Source: Massospora cicadina
Taxonomy: Eukaryota > Entomophthoromycota > Entomophthoromycetes > Entomophthorales > Entomophthoraceae
DNA length: 64,000 nt
Reading direction: 5' to 3'
NCBI GenBank assembly: GCA_022478985.1
Contig: JAKSZP010009321.1
Coordinates: forward strand, 1 to 64,000
Shown: in pieces, positions 1 through 12,350 of the stretch
How positions within the stretch are numbered: the stretch's first letter is position 1
How the letters are laid out: each line of letters opens with the position of its first letter
The notes under the pieces: model-generated
What the model was told of the DNA's origin: nothing
Databases searched by the model: none
Seen by the model: only the letters and a program-made list of their open reading frames with translations
Translations under genes and position numbers: made by a program

Positions 1-679
1 AAAATGGGCATTCAAATCAGGAAAGCACAGCAGGCCGGACTACCAGCACAAAGAATACCCCATATGCGCTGAACCAGAAGCAGACATCACCCACCATTAT
101 TATGAATGCGCCATGTTCAAAAAATACTGGTCCACGATGCATCACATCCTATCAGGTGAAGAATCGCCACTGGGAATACATCCCTCACAGGATCTTTTCT
201 TTACAAAAACCCTGATAATGGCTCCAATCCAACTACAAGCCTTCATTTGCCATTTTTGTGTATGGGTAATTCACTGTGCACTCGTTGCCAAGATTTTGAG
301 CAATGAGCGCCCCCACCACAAAGGTTTGGTATTGAAGACCATTTGGATTATTTCTGATCAGCTCCGTTGGATCTCAAAATTTTTGTGCCTAATACCCAGG
401 TGTTATAAAGCCACACGTTTGGCTTTCCCTACCAGATTGCTCATCATATGTGATGAGGCAACTAATCGACTGAGAATTGAATGGCCTATAAGCCCACCAA
501 TGCTAGAACCATGGCTAGCGATGGCTCTCGCCAATCAGCAATGGTTGGAGGTGCTAGAACTCTAGCGGCCCAAACCCCCAATCATTTTTACCCTTAGCTG
601 AAATGCCTATATTCCGCCTTCCCCTATTACTTTACCTTAAAATTTATTTTAGAATAAAGTATGGAGTTTTGAAAAAAAT
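1..679 (+). mobile_element. 3' end of a LINE (L1 family), cut by window start
   Basis: An open frame from base 2 to the stop at 563-565 encodes the C-terminus of a LINE ORF2, followed by a 3' UTR with AATAAAGTATGGAG and a short A-run near 672-679. It aligns along its length with the end of the full-length L1 element at 9,760-10,420. The zinc-finger motif that follows the reverse transcriptase in these LINEs is seen as Y-X2-C-X8-H-X4-C around residues 20-37; the first cysteine of the L1 copy is a tyrosine here. The frame is otherwise uninterrupted, so this copy may be younger than L1. Only the 3' part lies in the window. Confidence 0.8.
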
Positions 680-755
680 ATAGCATAGTCAGTTCAGCTT
701 TTGGCTCTAGAATTAGATTTATAAAGTGAAGTTGCTCAAATCCTCATGCAATCAT
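680..755 (+). repeat. tRNA-like repeat, copy 1 (degenerate)
   Basis: Begins TAGCATAGTCAGTTCAGC and continues TTTTGGCTCT, ending with a B-box-like GTTGCTCAAATCC. The same unit occurs at 17,428-17,509, 19,478-19,559 and, on the minus strand, 13,598-13,673. Spacing of A-box-like and B-box-like blocks suggests a tRNA-derived SINE head or a tRNA pseudogene; the anticodon arm does not fold convincingly, so no amino acid is assigned. Confidence 0.5.
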
Positions 756-1119
756 CTTTATCTAATTAATCTTATTATTTAAAACTTTTATATAGTTAAC
801 TGATATTGTAAGTGTAAGTAAAACTAAAAAATGATGAGCCAATGTAGTTATTAAATTTAATTAAAATTATTGAGTATCTATTCCTCTCTTTCCCATTTAT
901 TCCAACCCGCCGTCTGCCTCACTCCAAGCCCAGAAGCCACAGGACTCAAGTTTCAGATTACACTGGAATTAAAGTCAGTATTTACTTTGGTTTTGCTTTG
1001 GACAATAAGATAGTAAGTTCTGCATTTTTAAGTAGTTCTCAATCAAGTTTAATTAAGTACTTATGCCTTAGGATATGTTAGCTTATTAGCTTATATATAT
1101 TATACATTTTTATTTTTTT
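756..1119. other. AT-rich spacer, nothing recognised
   Basis: Low-complexity AT-rich sequence on both strands. I see no coding signal or repeat match within the window. Confidence 0.4.
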
Positions 1120-1328
1120 ATTTGATGTGGGCCAACCTGGGGGATGATATTGCACTAATTAATAGGGAATCAAATTAATAGGAAAGGAGGATAAAACCTG
1201 GAAACCTCCATGTGTAGCGCTCTGATAGGCTAGAAGCTCCATTGACCACCTTGCATTTGCTATCTTGGTTCTGGATATTGGTATGCAATGCTAACGCGGT
1301 TATATTGTCCCTTACCCAAAAGGATATA
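1120..1328 (-). mobile_element. SINE-B copy (minus strand)
   Basis: On the minus strand this matches the body and 3' tail of the SINE at 40,722-40,957: the blocks ATAAAACCTGGA, CTCCATG..CAT and the tail with GTCCCC..GGT..GCCCAC share order and spacing. The tail resembles the 3' ends of LINEs L2 and L3, as expected of a LINE-dependent SINE. The tRNA-like head is not visible in this copy. Confidence 0.6.
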
Positions 1329-1429
1329 CTAGCTTATCTATTTGTCATCCATTAATTTTTAAAAATAACTAATTTATTTTTATTTTTATTATTATAACTT
1401 TAAAATACCTGTTTATGTTATTTCCCTTT

Positions 1430-1967
1430 AATTATAAAATATCTGTGCCAAGTTAGGTTGAATTTGGTTCAGTAGTTTAAGAGATGATATGTCTCATATA
1501 CTCACATAATATTTTTTAAGTTTAGAGATGTTTTGGTTAGCAGTTTGGTGATATTTAATTGATCTGATAGGTCTAATTTTAATTGGCTGAGTGGCTGGTG
1601 TTTTTTGGTCAATTTGATAGATCCAATAGTTTTAGATAAGTTTTTGGTGGTAAATTATTGAATTAGTATTTAATTTGGATTTAGCCAAATGTTGGTAAAT
1701 TTTTATTGAATTGATAAAGCTTAATTTTATTTGCCAAGATTTTGGTAAAATTTTATTATTTCTTACATTCAATTAGTTTTTAAGCAAGTGTTTGGTAAGT
1801 TTTGGTTAATCCAAAAGGTTCTTTATCTTTGTCAAGTAGTTTTATGGTATTAGAGCAATCTGATAAACTCATTTGGGTTTGGCTAAGTTATTGTTGGGTT
1901 TTGATAGATTTGATAGGTTTAACTGTATTGGGTAAGCAGTTGGTAATTAATCAGTTTGATATGTTTG
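1430..1967 (+). repeat. Degenerate 46-bp tandem repeat (minisatellite)
   Basis: Diverged repeats of roughly 46 bp built on TGGTTTT..TAAG..GTTGGTGATT..TTGATTTGATA. The same family lies at 10,890-11,160 and 17,280-18,060, next to Helitron-like 5' ends. LINE L1 inserted into its right edge, where the 17-bp TSD starts at 1,968. Confidence 0.6.
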
Positions 1968-2399
1968 ATGATAATGAGTAAGCATCTTTCTCTTGTGAAG
2001 CTCACTTTTAATTAAAGAGTTACCAGTACAAATCTAGAGAGAACATCCCACCTGCTAGTGAGATACTGCATTTATAGAGCAGTACCTCACAGCCAACCAA
2101 CTTAGCACAAGTAGGTCCTTCCACCCATCTGTGCCAATCACAAAGAAACATAAGGCTTGCTTATGCCCAATATGCCATTATTCAAAAAGAATACCAGAAT
2201 GGATAAAGCACCATCTGGACAACTTTCCACTTACACAGGCCAACACTCAATTGATAACAATAACTGCTTGACCAATGATGAATTGATTACAACATGCATC
2301 ACAAAAGATGCTTAAATAAACTCAAAAACCTAGCAATAAGCACGGTAAACTCAACCAGATCCACTGAATCAGTTTATACCTCAAACCCTACAATTGATG

Positions 2400-5300
2400 A
2401 TACCCCTAGGGTGCATGAAGCAATACTGAAAACAGTGGCGTCAGGATATTCCCTACCATAACTCAACCAAGGGAGGGGATCAGGGCCCTGAAGGGGGAAA
2501 ATTGTAAAAAATCTAAAGTTTTGGTTGGATCAGAATCTGAATATGACTCAATCAGCAAAAGCCAAGGACCTAAATTGTCAGGGGAACACCAAAAAAATTT
2601 TTGACCATGTTGAAAAAATTCCCTGATGACATCCAACTTGAATGCTTGACCAAAGAGTTGAGGATCATACCTGACAAAGGCCAGTTGTTGGGTGGATAAT
2701 TTCTACCAAAATCAAGCCAGAAAACTGAGTGAACTATCAGGGACAATCCTTGACAAATCCCAGTTGACGAGGAGGTAAAATCAGCCCAAAATCAATCCAG
2801 AAACTCAAGCGCACCAGTGGGGATCATCCACAATGGGGATGGAGGAGTATCGGGAGCCAAATCTGAAGGATCAGATGCACAGGAAAGTTTATCCAAAAAA
2901 CTAAAAGTGCAGCCTGAAGGGGCTAAACCCTCAGCTGCAGTCAAGTCATTGATAAGAGCTCCAGTTAAGTATACTCCCATACAGAAGGATATGTTAGCAC
3001 ACCACAGCCTGTTCCCTCATGAAATCAAGCAATGGGAGACCCTGCAGTTCCCATACTCAATGGCAATGCAGTTGATCTCAAAAAGCATTATGCCCACCAT
3101 TGCGGCCATCTGATGGGACCATAAATTTTCTGCTAGAGCTGCCAAGTTCTGGTTCAACACCCAGATATTACTTGACATGATAGATTTTCAAATCGATGCA
3201 GATCTGAACTGAGGATGCCTTGGAGTGGATGAAACTCCCCTTAAACAAAAAATAATTGAAGCTGCCAATTGGGAAGACTTATAGCCAGTTGATGCAAAGG
3301 CATGGATGGCAGCTGGAATTGACCTCCTTGATGCAATGGAGTACAACAATGCCAGCATGTCCACAAAATTTGCCCAGGCCATCAGGAGCTCAAGTCTAAG
3401 CCCAACAGAATTAATTAATCATGCAAAAAAGTTCCTAAACATTTTGACTGCCCCTAAATGGGCTCAACATACCATTCCAGTTAATACTGCACTGGAATGG
3501 TACAACACCACATTCTCCCCGAGAGGAGGCACTACCATAGATTGCAGCCAGTTTTAAGGCTACCAAAGCTTTACACTGGTCATATACCCATATCCTGCTG
3601 GCCACCGCATCCAATTTGGTGAAGGTGGGCTGGATGAAGGAGAAGGCAGTGGAGTGGGGGCTTTTTGAGATTGGTCACTGGAGGAGGCCATCAACTGGTC
3701 TGCCAATGGGTTCATCCCATTGGAAATGAAGTACTGGTTCCACGCTGGGCAAGTATCAATCAAGTTTGAGAGTGGGCGGATCTGGGAGTGATGAAGCCAA
3801 TCCTTGAAACTCTCTTGGGCTGGATGTTCCCTCATGAAATGGAAAATTTGGCACAATGTCACCACAATGGCCAAAGCTTCATAATGGGATGCCACAGGGT
3901 TCACCCCTGAATCAGCTCAACCGTGGATGGAACTTAGAATTTGACCACAGGCAGCAACAGCAATGAAAGGGGTTATGACCCCTGATATGGGCTGGAAATG
4001 GCTTAAAGCGGGAATCCAAATTGAAACCATCTAGTACTGATAATAGTCCTTTCTGAATCTGTCAGTAGCTGCTCCATATTCCACCAAAGGATTTGCCCCA
4101 TCAGAAGCCTTCCAATAGTGGAATTGGGAGTACCAGCAGCCATGGTGCAGATTTTTATGGATGGTGGATGGGACAGTGTAACAGTTAGAGACTGGCGCTA
4201 GCATAGTTCGCTTATGCTTGAAGCCCTACAAAAGTACCTGCACCCAACATGTGGGCCAGAATCTACCCTCCTATGGTACTGACTTGGATTTTTGCCAACG
4301 GATGCCCTCAATTGGTAAAATCTATAGATTGGCGCACAAAGGCCAGAAGCATCAATTGACAAGGACTAGCATATTCTATGTCAAGGCATTCATTAATCAG
4401 GTTTCAACCTTGTTGGATCATTAAGCTGGATAATGGAAGGGAAGACCCCCACTGATGTACCCAAGCTAAATCTAAAATCCAAGTCATACAGCACATTTGC
4501 ATCTCAAATTAAGAAAAGCACATGGAATGGGGTGGGGATCCATATCAAGTACATCTGCCAACTGATCAATGGTGGCTTCATGGACCACCAGGTACCAAAT
4601 TGTATCTAAAGGATACAATCTGAAACCACCTGTAGCTGGTGAGAAGGAGTAGTCCAACTTTATAATGTTAATCTATCAAGAACTTGACAAGGTGCTGACA
4701 GGTTGATCTTGTCCACCACTGGGTACACAAACGGGGCTACATCAACATAGCAATCCCAGGCAAACTAGATCAAAAAACTCCTTGAGATTGGAATTATTTA
4801 TAAGGGAGTTTACTTACAAATGGAACTGACTAGGTATGCAAACAAGACTGAATAATGGGTAACATTCCAAATTCTACTGAAGATTGAGAGAGGGAATGGG
4901 TGCATGAAGCTCTTTATACTGGGATATTATATTATGGAGGAGTATGAGAATTTCAGCAAGCCAGTGGCAATTATATCACAAAGTGCCTTTGCCTGTGAAC
5001 AGTCAAAGCGCTCTATAAAGTGGCATCATGGATGAAATCAAATAATATAGACCTACCCTGATTCATTGCCTGCACAGCCTAAGTAGAGTTATATACATCA
5101 AGTAAGAGGATGCAAAACAAGTGTGCCAGTTCTGCTATCAGACCAGCCACACAATGGCCCAACGCTACCACCAAAAAGGGAAGACCCCTCTTGAATATGA
5201 ATATGACCTCATCAGTGGGGTCACAAAAGTCAGGATGAAAGCCTTCCTTTGACCAAAGGCCAAATAGTGGATTCTGCGTAACCTAATGGAGGTCATGGAT

Positions 5301-5865
5301 ATGAAGCATCAACAGTAGTTGGACTTTGCCTATAGGGAAGCATGTGAGTGAGAAGTGGCCAAATGACCCAAAACGGACAACGAGCCCTTAATGAACCCAA
5401 ATCCTGAAGTCTACAAAATGGATGAAGTAATGAGTCCCAACCTGGTCATGCCACGCCCATCCCAGGTGGAATGGATGATCCAGGAAGAACAATGTCAGAA
5501 GGCAAACCCAAAAATCTCCCAAAAAGGGATGGTTAGTGCAAGAAGCTAATACATCAAAATCAAAGCCAATTAAGTCAAAAGTGAACAAGAAGTTAACTAA
5601 TGAATTGTTAGCAAATAAACCTGAGGAGACTACCAAATAAACAACCAAGTCAACAAAATTGGCAAAGTCAACCAATTACAACCTGAAGAAAAACACTAGC
5701 TCCACTGAAAAACCTAGCAATGGGGCACAAAACTGATCAACAGTTGTGGGGGAATTCACTGAACCACCAGTAGGGACAAAGGTGACCTCAGAGCTGGTGA
5801 TAAAACCATCCCCATTATCCATCAATAGGGATATGGGGATGGAGACCGATTTTCTGGTGCACTAA
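2400..5865 (+). pseudogene. LINE L1 ORF1 (gag-like), decayed
   Basis: Limits are approximate. Open pieces in one frame (2,817-3,113 and 3,306-3,557) continue across single stops, and protein-like sequence goes on to about 5,865. A CCHC-type knuckle is at 5,124-5,171: it reads CQFC, then H, with the last cysteine replaced by arginine (CGC). ORF1 proteins of LINEs bind the element's own RNA and act as chaperones in the ribonucleoprotein. At about 3.4 kb this ORF1 is much longer than the L2 ORF1 (about 1.4 kb), so L1 is probably a separate lineage. The minus-strand open frame at 3,560-3,904 is a shadow of this region. Confidence 0.6.
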
Positions 5866-6029
5866 ATGCCTGGTAACATTATCCCAGATCCAATTAACCA
5901 ACCCCAAAAGCTGAATAATACCCCCCACCTACCCTTGGTGACAACATCCACCAGTAACCAAACTTCTGTTCATGACTCCATGCACAATCCAGAAATAGTA
6001 CTCAACCTCACACCCATAGGTTGGGAAGC

Positions 6030-9000
6030 TGGAAATGAAAATTGCGACTACAAATGCTTGGGGGATGGTGCCTATACAAACAATAAGGTGGAAGACTCAT
6101 CACTTTAAAAGTAATAATAATATTAACTTGATTTTATTATCAGAAACACAAGCAGGTAGCCAAAAGAAGATAGTTCCAAGCTTGAACCAAAAACGTGATG
6201 AACCACCTGTGGTCCCACCAAATAGGCTTTCAAGCCCTCTGGACAGATCATGTGGCAATCGTCACACTGAATAAGACATTAGACTTGGTATGTATGGAGG
6301 AAACCCACGTTGGAAGGATTTTAATACCAACTGCTACAAATAGGGAAAATGACAAAAGCCTTAAAGAGGTAGCTGTTTATGCCCTACCAAAGCCCCATGA
6401 AAACTGACTTTTTTGTAATTTACTATTGGAAGTGCCAACTGAGGCAATGACAGTTATAGAAGGCAACCTGAACTGTTGGACAAATGCGAGTTTGGATAAG
6501 TTCCCAATGAGCAAAAGTCCCAACTGTAAGGCAAACAATATGCTAGAATACTGTTGGGATTCTCCCTTTATTGGGGGAAGCCTTGACTAGGGGTTGCGAC
6601 CTGCCTATGGGTGGATGCAATATTGGGCTCCCCATTAACTTGGGTAGAGCATGAATTGAAGTATCAGGGATTGACCCCAATAATATTTAAAATAAATTAT
6701 TAATTTACAGCGGTGACTAATGACGAGTATGTCAAAATTCAATTGGGTTGCAGCAAAATCCCTTTCAGCGCTCACAACCCAATCAAGTAACCCTGTTTGG
6801 GCACATTGGTGAATTATGCTGAGGATGCTCCTAATCCCTTTGTATTATGTATTTATATTTATCCCAGTCAGCAAACAGCTCTGAGGTTTCCCTAATCCAA
6901 ATCCCAACTTCTCAATACAATTCTAGCCTTGAGGTTTTATAAATACCTTGAAGTTTATTTCAATAAATACCGTTTCTCACCTATCTCCTTTCCATTTTTA
7001 GCTTAACTTAAGGCCTTAATGGGCTAATAACTCGCTGGGGGCTTCAGGGCCCAGATTAATAGGGACTGGGTTGGAGTTGCTCCTCTGAAGTCCTGACAAA
7101 TACCTAGTCAAGTCAGGGATGTGCCTCATGATTGATGAGGAGGACGACGACCCAGCCAACCTAATGAGTAGTCATACAACTCTGCCGGATCACCACAGAC
7201 CAGTTCTCACCTGGACTACATTCTGGTGTTGTCTGATCTTAAACTGCTGACGTCCAATAGTGAGGTTACCATAAATGCTGAGAGAAACCACATGATTGTC
7301 TTCATGAACATTGATCTGGACAAACCCCTGAGGAATCAAGAATGGCAGTTGGCACCAGCCACACTGAGGGATGGGGAGTAGCGCTGGACAATTGAAACAG
7401 GACTGGATTAACTGGTCTTGTATCTGGATCATCACCAGGAGATAGATCCTCTGGAAATGTGAATCTGGATCATAGAAAAGATTAGGCACAATATTATGAA
7501 GTCCAAGAAAGTGACTACTTACAAATGAACTGCCACCATGAAGTAACTGAAAGATGCACTGGAGAGTTTAAAACCCTTCTGGCGAGACAGCAAAGAATGG
7601 TGGAGCAAGTACCAAACAACTTATAAATGGTATTAGGCCTTAATGGCTAAACAGGACTTGTAGTGATGGGTCAATGCCACCTACTGATATCAGAGCCTAG
7701 TGGGGACAATGACCAAGGAGGGCCTGGCTCACCTCAAGGAAATCCAAACCAAGGCCAGGATACGTGAGGTAGAGACAGTAACAGGGGAAATAACAATGGA
7801 CCCTGAAGAAATCAAACACAAAATTGAATGCTTCTACAGTGAGCTATTATGACAACGAGAGAGGAGCAATATGGCAACAGAAGCTTAATTGACCTGGCCA
7901 AGATGGCACTTAGGGCCTGTATGCTGGAAGATGCCACTATCTTGTTTACCACATTTTGATTGATGAAGTCAAATGAGTGCTAAAAGAATTACCAAAAATG
8001 AAAGCACCAGGCTCTAATAACATGTGCATGAAAGTTTACAGCATCTTTCATGACCACATTGTGCAGGAGCTCAATCCCTCTTCAACCACTGCCTGCAAAC
8101 CAGATGACAAATCCCAGGAGGCAAGGAGACCTGAATTGCACCCTTGTAAAAAAAGGGACTTCAACGCCAACTCCATAACTGGTACTCAATTGCACTATCC
8201 AATGCTTATAAGCTGCTCATGTGCATATTGTCAAATCAGCTATTGGCAACGGCACCATGCACGCTCCATAAGGCCCAAAGCAGGTTTATCAGGGGCTGAA
8301 ACATCTGGGACAGTCTTGGTACAATCCAAAACGTGCTCCAGGATATGCGGGGAACTGAACAGGGCTACCTCATGTTACTTAACATGGAGAAGGCCTACAA
8401 TCAAGTAGTGTGGTCCTTCCTCCATGCGGCACTAAAAGCAGTTGGTATTATCAAATCTTTTAGATCATTGATTAACGCTGTACTCAGGCCTGATCACCAG
8501 AGTAATTGTATCTGATGGCATAACTAATGATATTCCAGTCAGGCAGGGTCTCTGACAAGGCAATCCCATATCACCATTCTTTTTAACTTTGCAGAAAACG
8601 TTCTATTGGCTGCAGCAGACATGAAACTCTGGGGCTTAGTCCACCATAACCAAATGCCACTAAAAATGCTAGCCTTCACAGACAAAATGGTAGTGGGAAT
8701 CAGTTCACTGACTGACCTTCAGGGCGCTGAGGAGCTCATGGACCTATACCAGTTAGCATTTAACATGAAGATCAACTTGGAAAAAACCTCAGTAATGAGA
8801 ATCAGCATCCCAAATTTCATCCCACTGACTGAAACAATGCTAAACCAGAACTCACAGATGATCTGAAACCTCATGATACTATTTTTTGACAAAGGGCAAT
8901 AAGTACTTGAAACTGAACAAGAGGTGCTATCAAGTCTGTTAGCCCAATTGGCCTGTTGGAAAAATGTTAGACTATGCCTTGAGGAGAAAGTGTTAGCCAT

Positions 9001-10313
9001 CAACATATTTATCATCTACAAGCTATTGTATGTTGCCATGTGCTGCCAATGAGCCTGAACCTAGAGAAAAAGATCAGGATAATGCTCCGCATCTTCCTAT
9101 GGTTCAGGGCAAAAGTGGCGCTGATAGCCCTAGAGACCCTATTCAAACTGAAAAGCAAAGGGGGCATGAGCCTTCTGGATTTCAAAGCCCATGTTTGCCA
9201 GACCTGGGCCAAATAAGTTCTTAGGCTAACACAGATGCATATGCGCTTCCTGACCCTAGCTTGGAATGTGAACTGGGCTAGAGTTCAGGGCTTACAGGAG
9301 CCAGTCTCCTCATGCTCATTGTGTGAATGGATGGCGGACCACCCACAAATGTCTTCCCAAAAAACAGCCCATATTACTGGCAACTGTGCAATTGGGCAGT
9401 GCGCCTGAGCAGCTGATCATTCAAACTATTGGATCAAAATGCTGACCAAATTCACAGGGATGGTGAAGCCTGTAATTTCGCAATGATTTCCATGACAAAT
9501 TGGAAGAAGAGCAATCGAACTTTCCACAAATATGCCACCAAAACAACTAAAATTTGCTATAAATTAACCCTGATCAAATACAGGGATTCGCTTCTCTAAA
9601 CCCAGATGTAACCCACCCACTTGACCATGAATTCTAAATGACTGGGCAGCTGAAGGCCATGACACTAACCACCAAACAAAGGAGTTAATTTTGGGCCACA
9701 GCTCTTGACTGGTAACAGTAAAGCAACGGTCAGTCACCTGACAGATCTTACACTGCACATTTAAATCTGGTAAGCATAGCAGACCAGACTACCCATGCAA
9801 AGACTGTCCCATATGCGTCAAACTGAAAGCAGATATCAGCCACTGGTATTATGAATGCGCTGTGTTAAAAAAGTATTAGTCAACAATGCAATACATCCTC
9901 TCATGCAAACAATTGCTGATGAAAATGCATCTGTCACAGGACCTTTTTCATGCCAACCCTGATAGCAGCCCCAGATCCAATTAAAAGACTTCCTTTACCA
10001 TTATTGTGTATGGGTGATACACTAGCTCTTGTTGCCAAGGGTTTTGACAATATGCGCCCCATCAAAAAAGTTTGGTACTAAAGACCATTTAGACTATTTC
10101 CAATCAGCCTCATCAGATCTTAAAATTCTTGCACTTAATCCCCAGGTGCTATAAAGCCATACGCTTATCTTTCTCCACCAGATCACTTGTCATACATGAC
10201 AAAGAAATGAATTAACTCAAGATCATATGGCCTGTAAGCTCATCGATGCTAAAACCATGGCTAGTGATGGAAATTGCTGACCAGCAGTGGTCAGAGGTGC
10301 TAGAAAGCTAGCA
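6030..10313 (+). pseudogene. LINE L1 ORF2: endonuclease, reverse transcriptase, zinc finger (decayed)
   Basis: Endonuclease begins near 6,035 (KIATTNAWG). It includes an ETHVG-like stretch and GNLNCW at about 6,460 (GDLNCW in L4), is broken by a solo LTR at 6,552-7,168, then resumes with LDYILV. Reverse transcriptase: KAPGSNN at about 7,995-8,020; motif A at 8,372-8,408 reads LLNMEKAYNQ, with the catalytic Asp as Asn; motif C at 8,672-8,689 reads AFTDKM, the second Asp lost. The terminal finger at 9,805-9,858 is CX2CX8HX4C. The intact enzyme nicks the target and copies its RNA there. Both catalytic motifs are damaged and several frame breaks exist, so it is inactive. Confidence 0.75.
6552..7168 (+). 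mobile_element. Solo LTR inside the L1 endonuclease
   Basis: Starts TGTTGGGATTCTCCC and interrupts the endonuclease between the GNLNCW segment and the LDYILV segment. It contains TATAAATA and AATAAA as in an LTR promoter/polyadenylation region. A short ATAC duplication may flank it. It does not match the gypsy A or B LTRs beyond the first bases, so it belongs to a further LTR family. Orientation follows the AATAAA signal. Confidence 0.5.
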
Positions 10314-10499
10314 GCCCAACTTCCCAGTCCTTTAACTCAGCTGAATCAACTTTATTCAGCCCTCCCCTCTTACTTTTCCATCTGATTTAATTTTTAAATA
10401 AAGTATGGAGTCAATAAAAAATGATAATGAGTAAGCAATTTTGTATTATCTATAATACAAAACCTAAATTAATCAGTCCAAATTGGCTGATAATAAATA

Positions 10500-10529
10500 A
10501 ACCCAAGCAACGTTAGGTAACTCCGCTAA
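10500..10529 (+). repeat. Helitron-like 3' end
   Basis: Short hairpin (CCCAAGCAACGTTAGGT) followed by a spacer and CTAA, then T. This is the layout of Helitron 3' termini (hairpin plus CTRR at an A/T target). Confidence 0.35.
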
Positions 10530-10688
10530 TATAAATAAATTCTCTTGTTGTTTTATACATAGTATACAATATTTGTCTATATTTAAAACTAGCTAGCTTG
10601 TCATGCTTTGTACAAGGTGATAATACTATTTTATCTCTTTTTAAGCTATTTTAATTTATCTAATTGCTTTATAAGAATCTGTTAGATA

Positions 10689-11311
10689 TCTATCTATATA
10701 AAAATGAATGTTTGTTTTTTGTATGTCCCATATGCATTACTTTAACATTCATCCAATAGTGATGGAACTTTGGTGAGTTGTTGTGTTTGTGCCTGCAAAG
10801 GTTTCTGAATTTTAAAATCATTATTTTTATATTAAAATAAAAAGTTTTATATACAAGAAGTGAAAACCATATATGTTCTCAATGGTATTCACTATATTGT
10901 TATGGCTGAGCAGTTTGGTATTTGGTTAATTCAATAGTTTCAATAGTTTTGGAAAGAAGTTGGTGGTTTTAGGTCGATTAATAAGCTTGATAGTTTTAGT
11001 AAGCGCTTAGTAGTTAGTTGATTCATTAAGTTAATTGGGTTTGGTAAACTGTTGGTGTTTTTTGATGATCTTGATAAGTTTAGTTTGGGGTTATCAAGCA
11101 GTTGGTAATTGGCAGATTTGGTATGTTCAATAGTTTTAGTTAATTGGTTTATCTTTCTAGAATATAAAATCTAATATACTCAATTCAAATTGTCTTTTAT
11201 TAACCCTGAGTGATGCTGGGTAATACCACTATCTTTTTAATATGAATTCAAATTTAATTATTTTGAATGGTTTTTTTATTAAACCTAAGCAATGTAAGGT
11301 AACTCACCTAG
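10689..11311 (+). mobile_element. Candidate non-autonomous Helitron (623 bp)
   Basis: Starts with TC after an A (TCTATCTATATAAAAATGAA), typical of many Helitron 5' ends. It ends CTAG before a T, preceded by a small hairpin (CCTAAGCAATGTAAGG). A second hairpin-type end lies at 11,203-11,220. The interior carries the 46-bp tandem repeat family (10,890-11,160). No RepHel coding sequence is present. The 5' module recurs on the minus strand at 13,745-14,035 and in altered form at 17,215-17,780. Helitrons make no TSD, so the call rests on termini alone. Confidence 0.45.
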
Positions 11312-11524
11312 TATATTATATAATTATAATTCTGACTAAGGAATAAACTCTATGCCAGTTTCCATGATGTATTCTAATGCCTTTTACTGATCAGTAGATT
11401 AGATAAGAGGTGCCAATAGAGTGACTATTGGTGAATTATACACCACTGTAAATAAATTTTAGTCAAGCAAAAAGCTTCAGATTTGCTTATCAGATTTTGG
11501 GTATACATTCACTGTACTTGTCAT

Positions 11525-11840
11525 GTGCACATGACATCATTGTGAGAACCAACCCAAAGATAAGGCTGGGCGCCAGGAGGCCCAGAAGGTGAAGCTACAG
11601 GCTTTCCCTGACCTGAGGCACACCCTAGACCAACGCTGGGTATAGGAAAATATGCCCAGGTTGGTACTACTGGGGTGCCAAATGCCCAGCCCCTCACATC
11701 AGCCCAGGTGTTAAAATGGATGGTCTACCAAGTTAACGCAGACAGTTCCATTTGGTACATTGAGGAATGGGGTTTCAAAACCCATTCCATTAATGAAACA
11801 ACGCGTTCAGGTCAAATTCAACTTCAATTGATCACTTGAG
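11525..11840 (+). repeat. Interspersed repeat G, plus-strand copy
   Basis: Matches 48,420-48,720 in inverse orientation: both share the blocks AGGCC..AAGGTNAAG, GACCAACGCTG, CCCAGGTTGGT and GGGGTTTCAAAACCCATT. A transposable element of unknown class. Flanking sequence to about 11,960 may belong to it. No terminal repeats or tail identified. Confidence 0.5.
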
Positions 11841-12350
11841 TGAAGTCAGTTTCAGCTTATTTAACTAATTTGGATATTAGTGTTGCCCTATTGGTGGGTT
11901 AGTGCTTGGGTCTACTGCAGCAAACCCCATAGTCCCCCGTTGATGCTTAAATGTGTTTCCTTGACCAACATTCCTTGTTGGTCAATTTTCCAAAAATAAA
12001 ATTACCCCATTTTACCATTTTTTTATATGTTATTCCAAACAATCCTGTGTGTGGACCCCTTCAAGGAGGTCTCATGCTCCATTAAAGTTGCCATTTTGAA
12101 CACAATAAGATTATCACCTCATGCACCATTGGTTTGTCCAGGTCCCCTTTCAACCTGGGTCATTTACCCCTTCTCTCAGTGTTTACCATGATGTTTTTGG
12201 CTGGTTATTTATAGCATTTCTTTGCTTAAGTTATTATTGCTTCAGCACCCTCTGCTAGGCAATGATGATTTTTACTCTAATGGCTAGTTCCCTTGCATTG
12301 GGTCTGTGCACCAAGCACTGCCACTCTGGGAACAGGAGAGTTATAGACAC

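Larger units (their letters stand above)
1985..10420 (+). mobile_element. Full-length LINE L1 (Tad1-like) with 17-bp TSDs
   Basis: Flanked by a perfect duplication, ATGATAATGAGTAAGCA, at 1,968-1,984 and 10,421-10,437. It ends with an A-rich tail (TCAATAAAAA) after AATAAAGTATGGAG. The span is 8.4 kb including a solo LTR of about 0.6 kb in the endonuclease. Order of parts: 5' UTR, ORF1 with a CCHC knuckle, then ORF2 with endonuclease, reverse transcriptase and a terminal CCHC finger. The coding frames carry many stops and shifts, so the element is dead. The long TSD, 3' tail and domain order establish a full-length retroposed LINE. Assignment to a Tad1-like clade is inferred from fungal-type motifs, not from a tree. 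Confidence 0.85.

Noticed and set aside
3560..3904. 114-codon minus frame
   Set aside because: The opposite strand fits LINE L1 ORF1 better and is collinear with its neighbours.
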